The translations under genes and the position numbers were made by a program. DNA of 64,000 bases, taken from Microvelia longipes (taxonomy: Eukaryota; Arthropoda; Insecta; Hemiptera; Veliidae). Positions 57,009-64,000 of the stretch are shown here, piece by piece (positions within the stretch are counted from its first letter, which is position 1; each line of letters opens with the position of its first letter). Location: contig JACMZG010000008.1 of assembly GCA_018340805.1 (NCBI GenBank), forward strand, positions 81,620,675 to 81,684,674, written 5' to 3'. A model generated the notes under the pieces. That model saw nothing but the letters and a program-made list of their open reading frames with translations, had not been told where the DNA came from and did not search any database.

Positions 57009-57796
57009 TTTAGGTATTCATTCGCTACTTTCTATTTCTAAGTTTACTTTCCTTGCAACGTCCCTCTCTATGAAACGAATAGAAATAAAACAACTCATCA
57101 TGTTTTCAACATACCTAAGAAAACAAAAAGAAGAAAGATTGTGGTCACTAAAATAATTTAACTAGTAATTGAAGTAATTGCAATGTGCCAGAAACTTAGC
57201 AGGATCTAAGTCGTAGGTATAGTAAAAGTGTAAAGTTTAATATGATCTTGATAAATTACGTACTACTTACAACAATAATTAACCTTTCAAAGACAAACAG
57301 GATGTAATGGACTAATGACCAAATTTTCTTCCCAAATGAAAAATAACTTATTAAAGTTTTTCATTATAATAAACCACTAGAAGAAAAAAACAAGTCCTTA
57401 AAGCACAATACAAATATACGAAATGAAAAAAAGAACAAAAAGAAATATGGGAATAAAATACGGAGGACCATTTAGTTAGGTTCTTTATGGGACGTGAAGA
57501 AAACATGACGGTTAGTAATGTCTTGTAATCAAATATTTTAACAACTACAGTAACTAAATCGTTATGTAAATTAGGTAGAAGAGATGATCGTTTGTTTTAG
57601 GAAAACATAACTGAAGCAAGACGTTTTTGGAAATAGCTTTTAGTTATAAATGAGTACTTGGCTTCCAAGTTTTTTTTACGATTTATTAGTCGTAACATTC
57701 TTTCATACATTATGTTTTCCTACAGTGGCTAAATCTACTGTTCAAAATTTCAAAGGGAAGGCAGTTTTAGTTATTCGGCCCTAATTCAGGTTAAAC
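57009..57796. other. Spacer, nothing recognised
   Basis: A 43-codon frame (starting about 57650) ends just before the GC-rich hairpin. It has no known domain. Confidence 0.4.
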
Positions 57797-57852
57797 ACCC
57801 GTCTGTTTGAGGCTATCGTCGGGACTGCGACGACAGCCTCTAACAGACGGGT
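57797..57852. repeat. GC-rich hairpin with ~24-bp arms
   Basis: ACCCGTCTGTTTGAGGCT plus ATCGTCG pairs with CGACGAC plus AGCCTCTAACAGACGGGT around a short loop, with one or two mismatches. The flanks (CAGGTTAAAC and GTTTGGTTCAACTG) extend the pairing weakly. It is strikingly GC-rich for this window. It could be the fused tips of a transposon, a structured RNA or a tiny foldback. Confidence 0.75.
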
Positions 57853-57892
57853 TTGGTTCAACTGACGTCGGTGATACTCTGTGAATTACAAC

Positions 57893-58568
57893 AAAAATTA
57901 GGTACGGGGTACCTCGTAGCTTTTCCTCAATACATATTTTCGCTACGCTCATCTCGTCCTCAGTTAGTAATTAAATCAGGTCACCCATCCAGGCACTGAC
58001 CTCGCTGTATGCAGCAAAAACTATACTTATAGTTTAAGTTAGATATACTTGAAGTATTCAAACAGAACTGAAACTAAATATACTTATTTATTACGTAAAG
58101 AAATAAATTGTACTAAATTTCAACTCAATTATTTTTTTTTTATTTTTCAAAATTTCTAAAAAACGTCTTTGATAAAAATTGAACTAATTCTAATGAGATA
58201 AAACTTAGTATATATATTTATCTTATGTATGAAAACACCGGTGCAAAATCTCAACCCGATCAAAATTTTTTTTTGCGTTTAATGTATTTTCTAAAGTTTT
58301 GCTGAGTCATTAATGCAAAAAACTTATTTTCCGGATAGCACAAACAAGATTTAAAGATTGATTTTTGTGACAAGTTTAACTCTCTATCATACTGGAAGCT
58401 ACGATGATAACAGACACACACATCACATACACGCAGAAAACTTTGTAAAAACCACTCTGAAGATCATAAAAACACCTGAAACGTTTAATTCCGTTTACAT
58501 ACCGATTTCGGATTTTTTTTCAAACACAATACTTTTCCTATATACCTACGATGTAGAGGATAAAAAGT
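57893..58568 (+). repeat. Family A dispersed repeat, nearly complete copy
   Basis: The 5' end AAAAATTAGGTACGGGGTAC plus CTCGTAGCTTTTCCTCA, a shortened CGCTACGCTCATCTCGTCC block, the full body, and a 3' hairpin (about 58530-58568) with a changed loop. The 70-codon frame at 58358-58570 is the 3' part of the element. Confidence 0.82.
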
Positions 58569-59267
58569 AAAAACCAAGCATGTATTCAATATTTCCCTCG
58601 AACTATTTAACTTCAACTAGGGTCAGTCTTATCTATTCATCAAAATGAGTGGTTAGTTGGCAAAATTCTTTTAACTTACACAATCAGTTTCCTTATATTA
58701 CAGGAACTAAACTAAATTTTTAGATAAAAATTACGAAAGTAAATAGTTAACAATTTTAACGTATCATCTTTCCATTTTAACGACTACGAGTTGAATATAG
58801 GTAACGAGTAAACTCGATGTGAGAATAATAAAACTGCATCACATTTGAAAATAATCAGACTGTACAATGTTATCTGGAGTGTAGACGACACGGCAAACAA
58901 GTGTGATCTTATCTCGGTCCAATTATAGCTTGAGACTGCACTCAGACACACAGTGACACGCTCCTAAACGCACGTTACCTCGGCAATTGCACCTACACTA
59001 CGTCTAACAATAGAAAAGTCACTGTTAAGATTTGAAAAATCAGCGCCATGGAATGCAACACTATAAGGATTCTTATACAATTCTCGACTTCCTAAGATGG
59101 TCACTGTCCAATGGTTCGACAAAGAATGTATGCGCATAATCATTATTAATAACATCGAGTATCATCCAAACACTACTGCCCTATAGACCTAATGTAAAAT
59201 GTTTATAGGTTGCCCTATTAACCAACTAAAAATCTTAATTTGGGTGAACAAATGGAAGAGTTTGACT
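58569..59267. other. Spacer with a more balanced segment
   Basis: 58860-59160 is less AT-rich than its surroundings and holds a 63-codon minus-strand frame (58964-59155; SVAFHGADFSNLNSDFS) of fairly ordinary composition. I recognise no family. It could be an exon or repeat remnant. Confidence 0.3.
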
Positions 59268-59280
59268 TCTTTATAGGGAG

Positions 59281-59830
59281 TAACCACATAAAGAACTTTC
59301 AGAGGTGCAGAAATAAAACGGTTATAAGGAGTAACATCTAAAAGAAGTCACAGGGTGTAGCAAGCTGAACAAGGTTAAAGAGAAGGTAACGATCTAAAGA
59401 AGTCACAGGGGGTAACAAGCTGAACAAGGTAGAGAAGTATACCATCTAAGAAATCACCGGGTGTAAACAAGCTGAACAGGTTATACAGAAAGTAACCATC
59501 TAAAGAAGTCACAGGGGTGTAGCAAGCTGAACAAGGTTTAGAGAAGTAACCATCTAAAGAAGTCACCGGGTGTAACAAGCTGAACAAGTTATAGAGAATA
59601 ACCATCTAAAGAAGTCACCGGGTGTAACAAGCTGAACAAGGTTTAGAGAAGTAACCATTCAAGAAGTCACCGGGGTGTAACAAGCTGAACAAGGTTATAG
59701 AGAAGTAACAATCTAAAGAAGTCACAGGGGTGTAACAAGCTGAACAAGGTTATAGAGAAGTAACCATCTAAAGAAGTCACAGAGATGCCGCAAATTGAAG
59801 ATGCTCAAAAGGGGAGTTACTATCTAAAGA
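59281..59830. repeat. 55-bp minisatellite, about nine units
   Basis: Units contain GTAACCATCTAAAGAAGTCA, CAGGGGTGTAACAAGCTGAA and CAAGGTTATAGAGAA. Several have one-base homopolymer slips. A 76-codon minus-strand frame (59375-59605) is the repeat. Confidence 0.94.
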
Positions 59831-60044
59831 AGGGCCTAAAACTTCAAGTCACTTATTAAGGGATCTCAATAAAATAGACCAAAGATTGGGGGCCGAAGAC
59901 AACGTTTATGGCAGAGGCTATCCCTTTAAAGAGGATCATAACATGCAAAGGAGGTTAAGATGAAAACCTCAGGTCTCGATAAACGGTGTCTGTATAGTCA
60001 GCACGTTTCTTTAAGAAAATGCTTCCGTCTGAAAAAATAGAATT

Positions 60045-60530
60045 AAAACTTGGATACGGACTACCTTAGAACGTTTCTTCTCTCTATCACACACACTATG
60101 CTCACCCAAAACATTTCCGACTCTCTTTGCTTGTCCTAACGTTGTAAAAATCCTAGAATAAAATCCATTTTATTCATATATGTACTGGCCTCCCTCGATG
60201 TAACTTAACAATAATAATCGTCAATAACTGTGGATAAACACGCTGTATTAACGGGATGGTTGTTCACTAAATTGGATGGTTCTTCATTCGTTACAAATGG
60301 AACTAATCTTGGTGACACTTAAAGCATTGTTGTTTTTATATGAGAGTACATCCGCGCTAATTTTTAATTCGACCCTATTATTACTTCGACTCTCATGAAT
60401 CGTTATAAAGAATGAAAATTTGATAAACACACTAAGGAAGTCTTATAAACACATAAACCGGATAGTTCTTCGGATATTCATGCAAGCACAATAATATTTC
60501 ATTAACATAAGGTATTAATGAGGAAAAATT
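60045..60530 (+). repeat. Family A copy, diverged
   Basis: A 5' end like ACTTGGATACGGACTACCTT, a diverged CGACTCTCTTTGCTTGTCC block, parts of the body and a weakened 3' hairpin (TAATGAGGAAAAATT). More diverged than the other long copies, so probably older. Confidence 0.62.
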
Positions 60531-62064
60531 AAAGGCAAATCTGCTCTTCAATATTTTATGTATTTAGGTTACGACCAATTATTTTAACAAAAAACTGTAT
60601 CACAACAATTAAAACAGTACCTATAGATCAATTAATAAATAATTAAATACCACCTTATATCAAAAATATTATAACACTTAATAATCGTATTTTTTATTAT
60701 TATCAATTAGTATCAGGCCGAGCATTATTTTTATTTTAAATTTTATAAAAACTCCCATTGTTTCAACAAGTTTACAGCTCATTATGGAACAAATCAAGTG
60801 TAAACTCATTGTTCGAAAATTTGCTTTTTATCGTCAGGCTAAGACCGACAGCGCATAAATAATAGCCAAAAGAAAGAGCGATAAATTAGTAGCAAAAGAG
60901 AAACGTTGAGAAAAACTACATTTACAACATCTTTGTTTTCTTGATTCTTGAAAAAAACTAGATAAGAGAAAATAAGGATGGTCCTAAATATGCACAGAAG
61001 AACGAAGATAAATGGGAAAAGAGATCGGTTAAATAACAGAATGAGTTGTAGTTTCATTACTGGTACGTAAACGAGATCACTAATGTGTGATTATTTCAAT
61101 GGATCACTTCCTACTAAATACATACATTTTCTGATCAATCATACGGTATTTGTAAAAACGTCGACGTTAATTGTAAACAACATTTAAAATGGATTACGTC
61201 CAACTAATGTTGGTCATAATTTACCATCGCCACTAACTTTCACGTTTAATATTAAGAGACTTAATGAGTGAGTGAACAGCACTCAAGTTGATTTCTATTT
61301 AAACTAAAATATTCTCATAGAATACTGTCCAAGAAATTTGATAAAATATTCATACTCTTATTTTGCATAGCAAGACAAATTAATGACATAGATAATAATG
61401 TAACATCTGGTAAATTTTAAGATAGTTAAAACTTAGATAAATAAAACTTTTTTCACCGAAAAATTTTAAATTATTTAAGTAAATAGTTTAAACACAAGCT
61501 TGAGGATATTTTAAATAAAATCTTTCAAATAGAAGGAAACAAGAATTACTTAATAAAGAAACCCAAGTATCCAGAATTTTCACTTTATTTTAACAAGATG
61601 GTGTCACAAGAAAAATCAAAGCGAAAAAAAGATGCAAGATGGAGTAAGAAGGTTGCAACACAATGAAACCTCCTGGTTGTTACCACTTGTTGAACGTGCC
61701 GCGCGCAGGTAACCAAGGACTCGCTGGAAAAACACTTTGTAACGCTTTTCTCCTTGAGATAAATATCCGTAACAAATTTTCCTCGTTGCAACCTCGAGAG
61801 GGCAGAGACCCGGGTTACAACAACAACCTGTTGAATGCCTTGTCAACTCAACAGACCATCTCACATCTTAACATCAAATCATTTTGAGTTCTAAAATATT
61901 TACTATGGCACCTGATATCCGTATAGTTTTTGAGGTCTTATACGAGAGGTCCCGTTTTCTAAATTTACTTTTTATCAGATTATAATGGGAATTTAATGCC
62001 AACTAAATCAGTTAAAGCACAGTGCATAGCGAATCTAAAATACGGGTTCCTACAAGTTGGTCAA
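60531..62064. other. Spacer with a less AT-rich segment
   Basis: 61600-61880 is less AT-rich (ACGTGCCGCGCGCAGGTAAC, GAGAGGGCAGAGACCCGGGT) and is open on both strands (61663-61887 plus; 61585-61791 and 61616-61864 minus). None shows a known domain. It may be part of a gene or an unrecognised repeat. The rest is AT-rich spacer. Confidence 0.3.
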
Positions 62065-62329
62065 ACTATAACACTCGTTTTAAAGTAAACTTTATCAGCT
62101 TTAAAAAATATTCTCTTCGTGTTTTGCACACGACCAACAGGGAACCACTTATAGCAAGAAAACAGGAATTTATGCGATTTTCTAAAATTGAGCGAGCGCA
62201 TTCATCTGAAGGCTCCACTCTGGATAGACAGACTATTATTTCCTTCATAATTTAAGGTATATTCAGAAAAATTGGTTTTGAAGTAGTACAAAATGAGTCA
62301 AAGTTTTTTAGGGCCTGGCTCTTGGACTA
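62065..62329. mobile_element. Family C foldback element, half copy
   Basis: Corresponds to the right arm of 23959-24734: TCTTCGTGTTTTGCACACGA, GGGAACCACTTATAGCAAGA, GAGCGAGCGCATTC, TTGAAGTAGTACAAAATGAG and the tip GGCTCTTGGACTA. The left arm is missing, so it cannot fold back. Overlapping 60- and 77-codon frames lie within it and are not genes. Confidence 0.78.
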
Positions 62330-63420
62330 TAAGAAGACAAAGTTAAATAACAACATAAAGAAGTTATTGCCAATAAAAAAACTTAATTTAAAAATAGTCA
62401 CAATAAAGTTGAAATTTGTCACAAGACAAATAAAAGACAACTTTAAAGTCGATTCAATTTGACAGCACGAGTGTTTTTATAACCAGGGACGTAAGCTTCA
62501 CAAGATGACTTCAATAAAATTTTCTACCATTAAATGATTCGACATTTAATTAATTATCTATTCAAAACATTTCTAAAAGTTTATGTAATCCTTTTTATTT
62601 GGTCAAACTTTAAATCTTAAGGCACGAAAAAAATATAAATTAATAAAATATGAAATAAAAACACCAAATAGTTTGTTTAAGCTAGAAATTCTTTTGTTCT
62701 TCACAAAAATTGAGTAAAAGAAAGAGAAATTTTCATCGACTGTCCGATTAGACGGATAAGCACGTCCTAAAGTTTTTTTTCGCTGAAGTTACGTAAAGTT
62801 ATTTTTAACTTTTATTACAACATATCATAAAATAATAGATACATGGTTTTATTAAATTCATGGATAAAATTTGAAATTAAATCAATTTCATGTTAAAAAA
62901 ACGAAGAAAAGAAAAAAGTTTTTTTTTTACAAATAGATAATTTAAAACTAAGCAATACTCTCAGGATTAATTTAAATTGAAATTACATAACTTCTTTTAT
63001 TGCAATCCTAGAAAATTGCAGATAGAAAAATTAATTATTTTTATAAAAATTAACTATTTAACTTGGCTTCGCGAAAGGTTAATCTTAAATAAAATGGTTA
63101 CAAATCGGCCGGCTCTCAGCTAACAAGATTTTGATGAACTAAACGATACGTAGGGTCAATCAAACTATTAGTTATAATAAACTTTTTAAATAAAACCTTA
63201 ATTAATAAAGTAAAAATATTGAAAATTTGCGTAAAACCTAGAAGTAACTTTAACGAATTTCCTTGAAAAAAATTTGTTAATGAAGTAAGTGTCTTAACGA
63301 AAGTCTAACGCGGGAGTGTGTCAGAAATCCGGTTCAAAGTTCCCTAATTACATAAAAATAGGTTTTGCAAATCTCTTTAGTCAGTTTACGTGGTTGTTCT
63401 ACAACACCACACACACTATA
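62330..63420. other. AT-rich spacer, nothing recognised
   Basis: No repeat or convincing frame seen. Confidence 0.5.
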
Positions 63421-63422
63421 AT

Positions 63423-63454
<32 letters not shown>

Positions 63455-63456
63455 TA
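63421..63456. repeat. (AT)n microsatellite
   Basis: Short alternating AT tract inside an 80-codon chance frame. Confidence 0.93.
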
Positions 63457-63515
63457 CAGGTGGAACATTCACTTAAAACCAACATTAAGAAATCATTAAA
63501 ATCAGTGAAACACAT

Positions 63516-64000
63516 TGGGGGGGTCCTAAGACTAACACAATGTCTCTACCCTGAGTAAAGTTGACCACCCTGAGTTCAAATTCACCAAAATTTTTTGTAA
63601 TTAAATTACCAAATGTGGTAAATTTAAATTAGCACTTTTCGTTTTTATTTGGTAACTTTAAAAGTCAAATTAGACCATACCAATGATATAGACTAATTTA
63701 GAAACTACATTATATCCTAAAGAAATTTTATCACGCAATATCACAAAATTCGCGGTAATTTTTTTAACGAGTTATGATCGATATCACAAGAAATATAATT
63801 ATTACCACATTTTTGGAACAACAAAATACGCCACCTAAAAAAATGTTAAAGCATGGGTCCTAACTTACGAAATGGTCTCTACCCCTAGTAAGTCGACCAC
63901 CCTGAGTTCAAATCTCACCAAATTTTTTTGGTAAATTATACCCAAATGTGGTAATAATTAGCACTTTTCTTTTTTTTATCTGGTCTTTAAAAGTCAAATT
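63516..64000 (+). repeat. Tandem repeat, ~334-bp period, with a tRNA-like B box; runs off the edge
   Basis: 63521-63671 is repeated at 63855-64000. Both copies contain GGTCCTAA, GACCACCCTGAGTTCAAAT and AGCACTTTTC, and end AAAAGTCAAATT. GAGTTCAAATCTCACC resembles a pol III B box in a tRNA-like context (ATGGTCTCTACCCCTAGTAA precedes it). It may be a tandem SINE or the start of a satellite array. The second copy is cut by the window end. Confidence 0.6.

Noticed and set aside
56755..57156. Three overlapping frames up to 133 codons
   Set aside because: All are the same 29-bp array read in different frames.

Overview
This window looks like non-coding DNA from the nuclear genome of an AT-rich invertebrate, probably an arthropod. 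That placement is inference from style only: long (AT)n and (CA/TG)n microsatellites, tRNA-derived SINEs, many short inverted-repeat elements and no bacterial-type gene packing. I found no intact protein-coding gene, rRNA or functional tRNA in 64 kb. Nearly every open reading frame above 60 codons is a by-product of AT-rich sequence or of a tandem repeat. No reverse transcriptase or transposase domain is readable, so the visible mobile elements are all non-autonomous or decayed.

Layout. 1-7 kb: a dispersed repeat (called family A here), then a head-to-tail duplication of a ~2.6 kb unit (1448-4066 and 4067-6608). Each unit holds an inverted-repeat element, an AT/GT microsatellite, a 31-bp minisatellite and a 254-bp foldback. 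The array ends in a palindrome with 142-bp arms. 7-12 kb: minisatellites, an AT tract inside inverted repeats, and a cluster of MITEs and foldbacks (families B, L, C). 12-20 kb: AT-rich spacer with B2, an A copy, a hAT-type MITE (D1), a reverse A copy and repeat K1. 20-30 kb: repeat H1 with a hammerhead-like motif, foldback C2, a 23-bp and a 63-bp minisatellite, and B3. 30-38 kb: sparse spacer, an A copy split by a SINE-like insertion, and repeat H2. 38-41 kb: a decayed coding fragment (38172-38577), an A copy and a 1.1-kb foldback (J). 42-50 kb: element E1 with a tiny conserved reading frame, microsatellites, minisatellites and a second hAT-type MITE (D2) with a nested insertion. 50-64 kb: K2, the longest A copy, two tRNA-derived SINEs (one with a 14-bp target-site duplication), E2, an array built from A-end sequence, a GC-rich hairpin, a 55-bp minisatellite, a half copy of C, and a tRNA-like tandem repeat running off the right edge.

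The most interesting signals are: family A, whose 3' end is a conserved hairpin seen in over a dozen copies; the near-identical 2.6-kb duplication whose ends sit at palindromes (recent duplication or assembly artefact); the 38.2-38.6 kb decayed reading frame, shorter than most gene-finding cut-offs; and the short reading frame shared by the two copies of element E. Family letters A-L are local labels, not database names.
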